Notes under the pieces: model-generated
Seen by the model: the letters and a program-made list of their open reading frames with translations, nothing else
The model's database searches: none
What the model was told of the DNA's origin: nothing
Shown: positions 1 to 7,445 of the stretch, piece after piece
Position numbering within the stretch: position 1 is the stretch's first letter
Layout of the letters: the number at the start of each line of letters is the position of its first letter
Made by a program: the position numbers and the translations under genes
NCBI GenBank assembly: GCA_964395765.1
Contig: CAYNCU010000125.1
Span: 1 to 12,745 of the forward strand
Origin: DATDPY01 sp964395765
Lineage (GTDB): Bacteria; Bacteroidota; Bacteroidia; Cytophagales; Cyclobacteriaceae
Length of the DNA: 12,745 nucleotides
Reading direction: 5' to 3'

Positions 1-167
1 TTTTCAGGATCGGTCTTCAGGTATTCCTTCAGGCGGGGCACTGCTTCTATAAAATTCCTGGTTTCAATATAAGGGTAAATGTCCTTGTACTTATCCTGGG
101 AATAAACCGTAAGGTTATTCATTAATAATAAAAAGGCAACAATAAGTATGTTTTTAAACTTAATCAT
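1..167 (-). CDS. N-terminal part of an exported, possibly TPR-containing protein (runs off the left edge)
   Basis: Only the first 55 codons are in the window. The ATG at 165-167 starts a clear signal peptide: a basic start (MIKFKN), a hydrophobic core (ILIVAFLLLM) and a likely cut after VYSQ at about residue 24. The mature part begins DKYKDIYPYIETRNFIEAVP and continues RLKEYLKTDPE. This looks like the first helix pair of a tetratricopeptide repeat, with the usual Asp-Pro at the end of helix B, but one repeat is not enough for a firm call. The start lies 5 bp after the stop of the OmpA-family gene on the same strand, so the two are almost certainly co-transcribed. The protein therefore probably acts in the periplasm or at the outer membrane with the OmpA protein. 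Product function is unknown from what is visible. Confidence 0.75.
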   Translation of the reverse strand, partial: MIKFKNILIVAFLLLMNNLTVYSQDKYKDIYPYIETRNFIEAVPRLKEYLKTDPE

Positions 168-172
168 ACCGA

Positions 173-2275
173 TTAATTTAATACTTCAAGTACTTTAAGT
201 TCCACCCTTCTGTTCTTAGCCCGGTTTTTATCCGAGTCGTTCGGATATTTGGGTCTCGTTTCCCCGTACCCCCGTGCCACGAATCTTGTTTTTGGAATAT
301 TGTTGGTAACCAGGTAATCCACGACACTTTGTGCCCTTCTTTCCGAAAGCCCCTGGTTATACACTTCAGTCCCTACATCATCCGTATAAGCGGATATTTC
401 CGCCCGCATGGTAGGATTGCTTTTCATCACCTGTACGAGCCTGTCGAGTTCCTGATAGGACACTTCCGATAACTGCGCCGATCCGGATTCAAAAAGAATC
501 TCCTTCAGGTCAAGTGTGGCATTGGAGGTAATCGGGGCCAGTTTCATATTGATTTCTCCTGCCGAAACATTGGATGTTGCGCCGGTCTGGGTCTCCACTT
601 GTTGTATTCCCGAGGTAGTAACCTCGACCGTCGTTGAAGCGAAAAAGTATCCCTTGTCACTTGTCGCTTCAATCTCATAGCGGTCCCCCACCCTTAAGGC
701 GACCATCTCATTCGAATTAACTTCAATTACTTCATCACGGGATTTGTTCCTGATAATTACTTTTCCTTTCACATTACTGCTGTTCGTTATATCCGAGACA
801 TTGATCGGTACATTAATTTTATCCGGAACGAGTTCGACATCTCTTTCAAATTCCCTGTATATGACCTGCCGGTTGATATTGAAGGTAAATGATTGAGACG
901 AAAAATTCTTCAAGTCCACGGTTATTTTATAAGTAGCGCCGATAGGCAGGTTCAGGATGGTATAACCCGGTTCGGTATCGAAGTAATTTTTGGGGATTTC
1001 ATTCCCTGTATTTTCATTGACCACTTTTATATTTCCGGGTAACGGTTCAAATAATTCCTTGTCAAAGACATTCAGCCTAAGGTGGACGGTTTTGAAAAGC
1101 GTTACATTTTGATTGATCACATCATAGGCATCCCTTGATCTCAGATCATAGGAATATACCTCCGATGAATATCCGTCTTTGTAAAATACAACATTATAGG
1201 TACGGCCGGCGGCCATCACAACGCTGTATCTCCCATCCTCAGCATTGTTATCAATAGTAAACATTTCTTCGGAAGTGCTCGCGTCCGTTATTTTTATTTT
1301 TACACCCAGGCCATGTTGTGAATCGGCATCCTTCACGTATCCCTGCATAATAATATTTTTAAACTGGCGCAAATGTTGGGGAATGGTCACCGACCAGATA
1401 TCCCCGCCGGTATTATAATACATTACATCGCCGGAGGCGGAAATACAGGCGAACATGTCATCCTGTGTCGTATTTACAAAAGTCAGCGGGACCGGCGTCG
1501 ACCACTCTCCGTCGTCATCGACCTGTGATTGGTAAAGGTCGTAACCTCCCTTCGTTCCGGGCCGGTAGGAAGAAAATATCAACGTCCTGTTATCCGCCAT
1601 AATCCTCGGAGCTTTATCACATTGGAAATTGACCGGGTATGGAAGCGGCTCCGGGGCCAGCCAGTTTCCGTTCGCATCCTTTTTGGAACTGTAAATTACA
1701 TAACAGGTTTCGTTGAAATTTTTATCTTCATAGCCCTTCTTTATCTTGGTAAAATATATTGTTTTACCGTCAGAGCTTACGGAAGGAAAGCCTTCATAAT
1801 CAGCTGAATTTATTTGAGAACCAATGTTATTGGGTACACCCCAATTGTTACCTTCGCGTTCACTATAATAAATATCCTCACTACCGTACCCATTTTTATT
1901 GGATGAAAAGAAATAGAGCCTGTTGCCGTCATAGCTTATACTCGGTCCTCCGATCAGGTCGGAACTATCCCCGAAATAATTGATCTTGTCAATGGATATG
2001 GGTTCCGACCAGTTCCCGTTATCCTGCAGGTTGGATTGGAATAATTTCCAGCTTCCGTTCCTGTTGCTTTCGATGATCATGGTTTTTCCGTCAGCAGAAA
2101 TTGAGGGCGCAAATTCCGTATATTGATCGGAATTGATCAAGCCGGGTGCTTTATGCCTGTTCAATGCCGTATCCTGTGGATTTACGTTGCCGGTATTCTG
2201 GCCAAAAACTTGAAAATAGGATAGCGCAACCAGCGTGGTCAAAAAGATGTGCCTGACGATTGCCAAAGACCTCAT
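173..2275 (-). CDS. OmpA-family peptidoglycan-binding protein with PD40 propeller repeats and a carboxypeptidase-regulatory-like domain
   Basis: This 700-residue exported protein starts with a signal peptide (about residues 1-26, ending FQVFGQ). At least five PD40/WD40-like repeats follow, near residues 55-80, 109-137, 160-180, 221-250 and 273-295; each has the P-S-I-S-x-DGK-type turn and a strand such as LYFFSSN. A carboxypeptidase-regulatory-like beta-sandwich spans about 308-395, and further beta-rich, Ig-like sequence runs to about 585. The C-terminal OmpA domain (588-700) keeps the TDDVG and GLSERRAQSVVDYL motifs. By alignment to E. coli OmpA D271/R286, Asp632 and Arg647 should bind the diaminopimelate of peptidoglycan. 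The propeller-CRD-OmpA order matches PorE-like type IX secretion proteins, except that the N-terminal TPR of PorE is absent. The ATG at 2273-2275 is preceded by a candidate Bacteroidota promoter. The protein likely anchors an outer-membrane or periplasmic assembly to the cell wall. The family is certain; the specific role is not. Confidence 0.93.
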   Translation of the reverse strand: MRSLAIVRHIFLTTLVALSYFQVFGQNTGNVNPQDTALNRHKAPGLINSDQYTEFAPSISADGKTMIIESNRNGSWKLFQSNLQDNGNWSEPISIDKINYFGDSSDLIGGPSISYDGNRLYFFSSNKNGYGSEDIYYSEREGNNWGVPNNIGSQINSADYEGFPSVSSDGKTIYFTKIKKGYEDKNFNETCYVIYSSKKDANGNWLAPEPLPYPVNFQCDKAPRIMADNRTLIFSSYRPGTKGGYDLYQSQVDDDGEWSTPVPLTFVNTTQDDMFACISASGDVMYYNTGGDIWSVTIPQHLRQFKNIIMQGYVKDADSQHGLGVKIKITDASTSEEMFTIDNNAEDGRYSVVMAAGRTYNVVFYKDGYSSEVYSYDLRSRDAYDVINQNVTLFKTVHLRLNVFDKELFEPLPGNIKVVNENTGNEIPKNYFDTEPGYTILNLPIGATYKITVDLKNFSSQSFTFNINRQVIYREFERDVELVPDKINVPINVSDITNSSNVKGKVIIRNKSRDEVIEVNSNEMVALRVGDRYEIEATSDKGYFFASTTVEVTTSGIQQVETQTGATSNVSAGEINMKLAPITSNATLDLKEILFESGSAQLSEVSYQELDRLVQVMKSNPTMRAEISAYTDDVGTEVYNQGLSERRAQSVVDYLVTNNIPKTRFVARGYGETRPKYPNDSDKNRAKNRRVELKVLEVLN

Positions 2276-2303
2276 ATTAAAATTTTACGGGTACTGAGCG
2301 CTT

Positions 2304-2338
2304 CAAATTTAACAGGAAAGGAATTAAGCTGAAAGCAA
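2304..2338 (-). promoter_or_regulatory. Candidate Bacteroidota promoter of the OmpA-family gene
   Basis: Read on the minus strand, TAAATTTG (2304-2311) matches the Bacteroidota -7 consensus TAnnTTTG exactly. A TTG (2336-2338) lies 24 bp upstream, slightly beyond the usual -33 spacing. Transcription would start near 2297, giving a leader of about 22 bases before the ATG at 2275. This would let the OmpA gene and the gene after it be expressed separately from the CHAT gene, which ends at 2381. No convincing terminator hairpin is visible in 2276-2380, so read-through from the CHAT gene is also possible. Confidence 0.45.
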
Positions 2339-2380
2339 GTTTAAATAAAAAGAAAATGTTTAATAATGATCCAAAAACGG

Positions 2381-5300
2381 TTATTTCCCGATCATCACGA
2401 AAGCGCCCCAGTAAAACGGATCGGAATACTTATTTTTAAGCTGAATTTGGGCTTCCCTGAACGCCGTATGCAGGTTTTCACCTTCCAGCCATTTTTCATA
2501 GAAGGCGGTCATCAATTCCTGGGTCGAATTATCATCCACTTTCCAGAGCGACATGATCAGATTGGAAGCGCCTGCCACAATAAATGCCCTCTGCAAGCCA
2601 TAGATACCCTCTCCATTCTGTATTTCCCCGAGCCCTGTTTCGCAAGCGGATAAAACAACCAGGCGGGTGTTTTCAAGGTTGAGGTTCATGGCTTCATAGG
2701 CGGTTAAAATACCATCCGTATTATTTATGTTAATGGCATTGGAAGCGCCTTCCGAGATCCCTGCTTCCGCCCCGGCAAGCAGTATACCGGATCGCATTAA
2801 AGGATTTTGCTCAAGGGCCTCATTAAGTAAATTATTATTTTCATTCAGGTTCCTTTCAACCTTTATATCGTTCAGAAAAAATCCATGCGTGGCCAGGTGT
2901 AAAATACCCGGGCGATTGATTTTTTTTATATTATTTTCAGTGGCATTGTCGCCCGTCAGTAAAGTGGCGTTCCAGTGCGCCGAATCCAGAAGCGCATCAA
3001 TGGATTCTACTTCCTGTTTGGTACCCGGTAAGGATCCGATCCCGGTCTGGAAGATTTCGCTGAGACCCCTCGAGGTGGCCGGTTCTCCCGATGAACGGTT
3101 ATCGGCTAGCAACCCCATCCTGTAATCCGGGTATCCCAGTAACTCAGCGGTTTCATTCTTTTTACTGATTCCTGAAGTATCGCTTTTCACCAGGTCTTTG
3201 GTATTACTGACAACAACCAGTTGGTATTTATCAATAACGTATTTACCGTCGAGACTGTCGTATAAGGTATTCAGGCTTATTTTATTGTAAACACCATCCA
3301 GGCTAATATAAACCGTTTTAATACCGCTTAAATATTTATCAAATGGCTTCCAGAAAATATTATAAGACGTTTTATTGGATATTTTATATTTGACCGTATT
3401 GATATACCGGTTAAATTCCCTGCTTTCCATATTCAGCCCATCAGGAATTATAACCAGGTCAGGGTGATTTATCGTATTATGATCAACGATCAAACCGGCG
3501 TAAATCACGGAGTCATTCCTGATATTTTTTTTGATCCGGATAATTTCAATGGCGGCTTCATCCGGGGTCAGCGCCGACTGAATATCTCTCCATGTCACCT
3601 CCGTGCTGTCCCTGCCCTGTGAAAACAACTCTGATCTGGCGGATAATTCTTTTTCGACATCATTGGCCTCCTCCTGCACCGTATTTACATTGAGGCCCTG
3701 GCTGGCAAGTTCTTTTTTTGAATAGCTGTACATTCTCACCAGCTGTTCTTTCAGGGAAACCCATTGGTTAAAGCGGTCTATCAGGTCCTGGTCCCCGCTG
3801 GTCAATATTCTGTATCTTATCTTGGAGGAAGTGTTCAGAAGGATAGCCTTGGTTTTAAGCCGGAGATTATAAAGATCGGATAGGATGGACGAATCGGTAC
3901 CGGCATAATCGACACCGAAATCGAAATAATCATCTATAATGGGTCGTAATTTATTATAAAATGCCGTTTTTTCCTTTTCGCTCATCGCGGGAAACAGGTC
4001 TTTCAGTTCTTTCAGATAAATTCTTAAGGCTTCGTTATAACTTATGCGGGCGTCGGATTCATTTCCCAATGCATCATTGATAACGGCCAGACCGAATTGA
4101 CCATAAGCATAATCGGGGTGCTCGGTTCCGAATACGCTCTTACGGATTTCCACTGATTCCTTCATTAAAGGAAGTGCTTTATCAAACTTGCCTTCATCCT
4201 GATACAAAGTAGCCAGGTTGAATAATTTCCGGGCATACGAAGGATGTATTTTCCCATAGGTGTTTTCATCAATTTTCAAAGCCTCTAAAAAAAGGGCTTC
4301 CGCTTTATCGGTCCGGCCTGTTTTCTGGTACAGGGAAGCCAGGTTCTGCAGGGATACTGCATAATCAGGATCGTTAATGCCTTTACTGATACTGTCCCTG
4401 CGGACCGCTTCAATCAACAGGGGCTCGGCGACATCATATTTTTCCTGTAGCTGATTCAAGGTAGCCAAATTTTGAAGCGTTACGGAGTACAGGGGATCCT
4501 GATGTGAAAGGTTATCCATGTTCTCTTTATATAATTTTTCAGCCTCGCTATAGTTGCCCAATTTCTGATAAAAAACGCCAAATGAATTGACACAATTCTG
4601 GTAATTCTTACTGTCCCGATTTTCATCTGTACCCAGAATTTTCTGGGCAGCCCGGTAATTCTTTTCTGCAGCATTATAGTTACCCATGCCTTGTTTGGAA
4701 CGCGCTAAATTAAGATACGCTTCTCCTGCTTCCGAGCTCGAATCACCGAATTCATTAATGCTTTGGGCGACCGATTCAGTAAATAATGAATCCGCTGTGG
4801 CTGCATTGCCTATATTCATGTTGATCAGGCCCAGGTTCGTGATTACATGGGAATATAAAGCAGGGTCCTTAATGTCGGAATTATTGATAATACCGAGTGC
4901 CTCTTTCAAACTGCTGATCGCTTCCGGAAATTTACCGTTTAAATCCAATATCGCTCCGTAACTGTTCAGGGTATTGGCGTAGGCAGCACTATTTCCTTCA
5001 TTTAATTCTTTCCGGATGGTAAGGGCCTGTTGTATGCAACTGTCAGCCAGGGTATTTTTCCCGGTTTCCAGGTTCAACGCCGACAGGTTTTCCAGAACTT
5101 TGGCATGTAAATCCGAATTATACATATTATTGACAGTACATAAATCGCTTGCTTTCGTGAGATAAACTGCCGAGGTATCATAATCGCCGGCTGCTTTTAA
5201 GATCAGACCTTTCGTATTATAGGCTGCGATGAGATAATGGATTTTAATACTGTCGTTATTAAAAATATGAATCGTTTTGTCGATACTTTCAGCAGCCTCA

Positions 5301-6421
5301 TGGTAATTATGCCGGCTGTAGAGTAACAAGGCATAATTCTCAAACAACAATCCTTCCCCCACGGGGTCATTAACCCCCCCCGCATCAATCAGGTCAAATG
5401 CATCCTTGTATGTCTTTTCGGCCTTGTCGAACTCTCTTTTATTCTGATAAATTACTGCCAGGTTGGCATAATCCGTAAGGTTAGAACCGGTTTCGGTCTG
5501 GGAGGCAGCCAGTATGTTTTTATTCGCAGTAAGCAAGCTGTCGTAAGCGGAAATATTGCCGGTATTTTTGTAAAGTTTTGCCAGTTGGTTGATCGCATCG
5601 GAGTATTCCGGGCCGGAAACTTCATTCATGGAACTTAAGAAAGCGGTATAATCGAGGAAGGCTTTGATCGATTGATCCGGTTCGGACAAACCGTTATAGG
5701 CAACGGCAGTAATTAATAAAGCCTCACCGAAAATTTTTTCTTTAGTCATTCCGTTATCCCTCAGAATGGATATTAATCTATTGGCCTTTTGCAAGGCCTC
5801 GTCATATTTTAATTGCTTCAGGTTGAGATTCCCTGCATTGCGGAGCGTAGTCAAATAGTTAGCCGGTAAATTTTCAAGGCTCTCATAGACTTTCAGGCTC
5901 CTGTCAAAATAATTTCCGGCTGAATCGTAATTCCCTGTCGAATAATAAAGCAATCCCATTTCATCCAGGATGTTTCCATAAACTTCGGCATTCCGGCCGG
6001 TATCGGACCTGTAAATTTTTTCAACTATTTTAAAGTTTAATAATGCCGAATCGGATTCTTTCGCTCCCTGGTAATTTAAAGCAAGGGTATGAAATGAATT
6101 CGCATAATCAAGGCTTGTAGAATCGGCTACTGATCCGACAAGGTTCGTTTCTGCCAATCCAAATTCAATGCCTTTCCGGTATTGCCCAAGATTATAACAG
6201 GAGTTGGTAATTAATTTAAGGGTATAAACGTAGGCTTTTGTCTTTTTGCCATATTCCTTTTCCGCTGAATTCAGGCAGGCCTGCCCGCTGTCCAGGACGC
6301 CGGAAAAATCGGCAGCATTATAAGTATTAAGGAGAGAATTATATTGCGATTGCCAGGTTTGGCTGAAACAATGACTATAAGCAAATAATAGTAAGAAGAG
6401 TAATAAGGGTGTCCTCGGCAT
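2381..6421 (-). CDS. Exported TPR-repeat protein with C-terminal CHAT (caspase-like) protease domain
   Basis: From the ATG at 6419-6421 the product is 1346 residues. It begins MPRTPLLLFLLLFAYSHCFSQ-like, a strong signal peptide cut at about residue 21, with no lipobox. Tandem TPRs fill about residues 30-810. The later ones are the 42-residue kinesin-light-chain type, with NLATLYQ, FDKALPLMKESVEI and HPDYA motifs. A helical linker follows to about 940. The CHAT domain (about 945-1346) opens with WRDIQSALTPDEAAIEIIRI. It keeps the caspase-like dyad: His1179 in HLATHGFF (codon 2885-2887) and Cys1260 in LSACETGLGE (codon 2642-2644), followed by GLQRAFIVAGA and SLWKVDD. It is therefore predicted to be an active cysteine peptidase whose TPR region binds a partner. 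The frame stays open 18 codons upstream to a TTG (6475), but the ATG gives the better signal peptide. No gasdermin or CRISPR gene is near. Substrate and trigger are unknown. Confidence 0.93.
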   Translation of the reverse strand: MPRTPLLLFLLLFAYSHCFSQTWQSQYNSLLNTYNAADFSGVLDSGQACLNSAEKEYGKKTKAYVYTLKLITNSCYNLGQYRKGIEFGLAETNLVGSVADSTSLDYANSFHTLALNYQGAKESDSALLNFKIVEKIYRSDTGRNAEVYGNILDEMGLLYYSTGNYDSAGNYFDRSLKVYESLENLPANYLTTLRNAGNLNLKQLKYDEALQKANRLISILRDNGMTKEKIFGEALLITAVAYNGLSEPDQSIKAFLDYTAFLSSMNEVSGPEYSDAINQLAKLYKNTGNISAYDSLLTANKNILAASQTETGSNLTDYANLAVIYQNKREFDKAEKTYKDAFDLIDAGGVNDPVGEGLLFENYALLLYSRHNYHEAAESIDKTIHIFNNDSIKIHYLIAAYNTKGLILKAAGDYDTSAVYLTKASDLCTVNNMYNSDLHAKVLENLSALNLETGKNTLADSCIQQALTIRKELNEGNSAAYANTLNSYGAILDLNGKFPEAISSLKEALGIINNSDIKDPALYSHVITNLGLINMNIGNAATADSLFTESVAQSINEFGDSSSEAGEAYLNLARSKQGMGNYNAAEKNYRAAQKILGTDENRDSKNYQNCVNSFGVFYQKLGNYSEAEKLYKENMDNLSHQDPLYSVTLQNLATLNQLQEKYDVAEPLLIEAVRRDSISKGINDPDYAVSLQNLASLYQKTGRTDKAEALFLEALKIDENTYGKIHPSYARKLFNLATLYQDEGKFDKALPLMKESVEIRKSVFGTEHPDYAYGQFGLAVINDALGNESDARISYNEALRIYLKELKDLFPAMSEKEKTAFYNKLRPIIDDYFDFGVDYAGTDSSILSDLYNLRLKTKAILLNTSSKIRYRILTSGDQDLIDRFNQWVSLKEQLVRMYSYSKKELASQGLNVNTVQEEANDVEKELSARSELFSQGRDSTEVTWRDIQSALTPDEAAIEIIRIKKNIRNDSVIYAGLIVDHNTINHPDLVIIPDGLNMESREFNRYINTVKYKISNKTSYNIFWKPFDKYLSGIKTVYISLDGVYNKISLNTLYDSLDGKYVIDKYQLVVVSNTKDLVKSDTSGISKKNETAELLGYPDYRMGLLADNRSSGEPATSRGLSEIFQTGIGSLPGTKQEVESIDALLDSAHWNATLLTGDNATENNIKKINRPGILHLATHGFFLNDIKVERNLNENNNLLNEALEQNPLMRSGILLAGAEAGISEGASNAININNTDGILTAYEAMNLNLENTRLVVLSACETGLGEIQNGEGIYGLQRAFIVAGASNLIMSLWKVDDNSTQELMTAFYEKWLEGENLHTAFREAQIQLKNKYSDPFYWGAFVMIGK

Positions 6422-6472
6422 CAATTTAAATAAAACTCCTATCGCCAATATAAGAACAGTTTTGAAGCCTTT

Positions 6473-6504
6473 CAAATTTTGGCGTAATTATATGGTAAAT
6501 TCAC
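6473..6504 (-). promoter_or_regulatory. Weak candidate promoter of the TPR-CHAT gene
   Basis: On the minus strand AAAATTTG (6473-6480) matches seven of eight positions of TAnnTTTG. A GTG (6502-6504), two of three for the -33 TTG, lies 21 bp upstream. Transcription would begin near 6466, about 45 bases before the ATG at 6421. It would also begin downstream of the alternative TTG codon at 6475, which agrees with starting translation at the ATG. The 114-bp gap is shared with the divergent maf gene, for which I see no comparable box. Confidence 0.25.
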
Positions 6505-6535
6505 GGCTTTTAACAATAATAAAGGTTATTAAAAT

Positions 6536-7126
6536 ATGAAAATAAATCTTGCCTGCCCGCTGATCCTGGGAAGCAAGTCTCCGCGTAGGAAAGAACTGCT
6601 GGAACAACTCGGGCTTGAATTTACGATCCGGAATTCGGAGATCGACGAGGAAGTGCCATCCTCCGTAACGCCCATAGGGGCCGCCGTATACCTGGCTGAA
6701 AAAAAAGCCAGGTCGTTGCAGGATTCCCTCACCCAGGAAATATTGCTCACGGCGGATACCGTTGTAATCGCGGAAGGGGAAATGCTGGAAAAACCGGTGA
6801 ATCCGGAGGAGTCCTATAAGATGCTCGAAAAGTTATCCGGCAAAGTTCATGAGGTGATTACCGGCGTTTGCCTCTTACACAATGGAAAATATTATCTGGA
6901 ATCCGATACTACCCGAGTTTATTTCCGGGACCTTAGCGATGAAGAAATCATTTTCTATACTTCAAAATATAAACCTTACGACAAGGCCGGCGGGTACGGG
7001 ATCCAGGAATGGATCGGGCTGGTGGCGATCGAAAGAATAGAGGGATCCTATTTTAACGTGATGGGCCTTCCGGTCTCGCTGGTATACCGCCTTCTGAAGG
7101 TAAACGGTTTTTTAACAATTAAATAA
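6536..7126 (+). CDS. maf: Maf-family nucleotide pyrophosphatase (dTTP/UTP-type)
   Basis: The 196-residue product is full length for Maf/YhdE house-cleaning enzymes, which hydrolyse non-canonical or excess nucleoside triphosphates to the monophosphate plus pyrophosphate in the cytoplasm. Family motifs appear in order: LGSKSPRRKELL (residues 11-22, the phosphate-binding S-x-S-PRR element), ADTVV with the catalytic Asp74, EKPVNPEESYKML with Lys86, GKVHEVITGV (102-111), and YKPYDKAGGYGIQ with Asp149, Lys150 and Gln157. GSYFNVMGLP (170-179) closes the fold. The YDKAGGYGIQ form fits the YhdE (dTTP/UTP) branch, but exact specificity is inferred. The gene reads away from the TPR-CHAT gene and stands alone; no cell-division or shape gene is adjacent. 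Base composition is clearly higher in G+C than the DNA that follows it (31 of 60 at 6601-6660 by hand count). Confidence 0.95.
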   Translation: MKINLACPLILGSKSPRRKELLEQLGLEFTIRNSEIDEEVPSSVTPIGAAVYLAEKKARSLQDSLTQEILLTADTVVIAEGEMLEKPVNPEESYKMLEKLSGKVHEVITGVCLLHNGKYYLESDTTRVYFRDLSDEEIIFYTSKYKPYDKAGGYGIQEWIGLVAIERIEGSYFNVMGLPVSLVYRLLKVNGFLTIK

Positions 7127-7148
7127 GCGTTTCCCGTAGCCAGTAGCA

Positions 7149-7286
7149 TTTAAATTTTCATTATATCTTTTGATTTTTATTTTATTGAGTCAATGCAAAA
7201 AAGAGGAGCCAATTCAATTAACATCAATTGAACCCTCGGATAAATATTTTGAAGAATATTTAAATCAAATTATTTTACTTAATTAG
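7149..7286 (+). pseudogene. Lipoprotein-like remnant or start-less small ORF
   Basis: In the AT-rich gap after maf, one frame reads FKFSLYLLIFILLSQCKKEE and then PIQLTSIEPSDKYFEEYLNQ before a TAG at 7284-7286. The first part is a typical Bacteroidota lipoprotein leader: Lys, a hydrophobic core, then a lipobox-like LLSQC followed by KKEE. The expected ATG in front of AAA-TTT-TCA is TTT instead, and an in-frame TAG (codon 7137-7139) lies four codons further upstream. The only usable start inside is a TTG at 7170-7172, which leaves a very short leader of about 8 residues before the Cys. The 3' end is also abrupt, about 30 residues after the Cys. I read it as the decayed 5' end of a lipoprotein gene. 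A genuine 38-residue lipoprotein from the TTG is possible but less likely. Confidence 0.35.
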
Positions 7287-7296
7287 GCTTAATTAG
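7278..7296. repeat. Short tandem repeat CTTAATTAG
   Basis: The 9-mer CTTAATTAG occurs at 7278-7286 and again at 7288-7296, separated by one G. The first copy contains the stop codon of the lipoprotein-like frame. In such AT-rich DNA it may be chance or a small duplication. The rest of the 319-bp gap between maf and the ATPase gene is AT-rich and shows no further gene. Confidence 0.3.
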
Positions 7297-7392
7297 TGGA
7301 TTTATAAAGAAACTTAACGTCTACTATTTGACCCCTTATTTAACCATCTTAATCTTCATAAATTCTGTGGTTAACAGCATTTAATCAATATA

Positions 7393-7425
7393 TTGCTGAA
7401 TTAATTAACATTATTATTATATTTA
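7393..7425 (+). promoter_or_regulatory. Candidate promoter of the AAA ATPase gene
   Basis: TTG at 7393-7395 is followed after 22 bp by TATATTTA (7418-7425), seven of eight matches to the Bacteroidota -7 box TAnnTTTG. Transcription would start around 7432, inside the inverted repeat that precedes the ATG, leaving a leader of only about 14 bases. The surrounding DNA is very AT-rich, so a chance match is possible. Confidence 0.3.
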
Positions 7426-7443
7426 TGCTGTATTAAAACAGCA
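7426..7443. repeat. Inverted repeat TGCTGT-6-ACAGCA directly before the ATPase start codon
   Basis: TGCTGT (7426-7431) and ACAGCA (7438-7443) are perfect 6-bp arms around ATTAAA, ending 2 bases before the ATG at 7446. Further half-sites of the same motif lie upstream: ACAGCA at 7374-7379 and TGCTG at 7394-7398. The position overlaps the predicted transcription start and the ribosome site, so it could be an operator or a translation-control hairpin for the ATPase gene. There is no U-tract, so it is not a terminator. Confidence 0.4.
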
Positions 7444-7445
7444 AA

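Noticed and set aside
2727..3125. 132-codon plus-strand open frame inside the TPR-CHAT gene
   Set aside because: It is antisense to the CHAT active-site region, its product resembles no family I know, and the minus-strand frame is clearly the coding one.
1..6535. CRISPR or gasdermin partner for the CHAT protease
   Set aside because: No regularly spaced repeats, Cas-like motifs or 250-residue gasdermin-like frame are present near the CHAT gene in this window.
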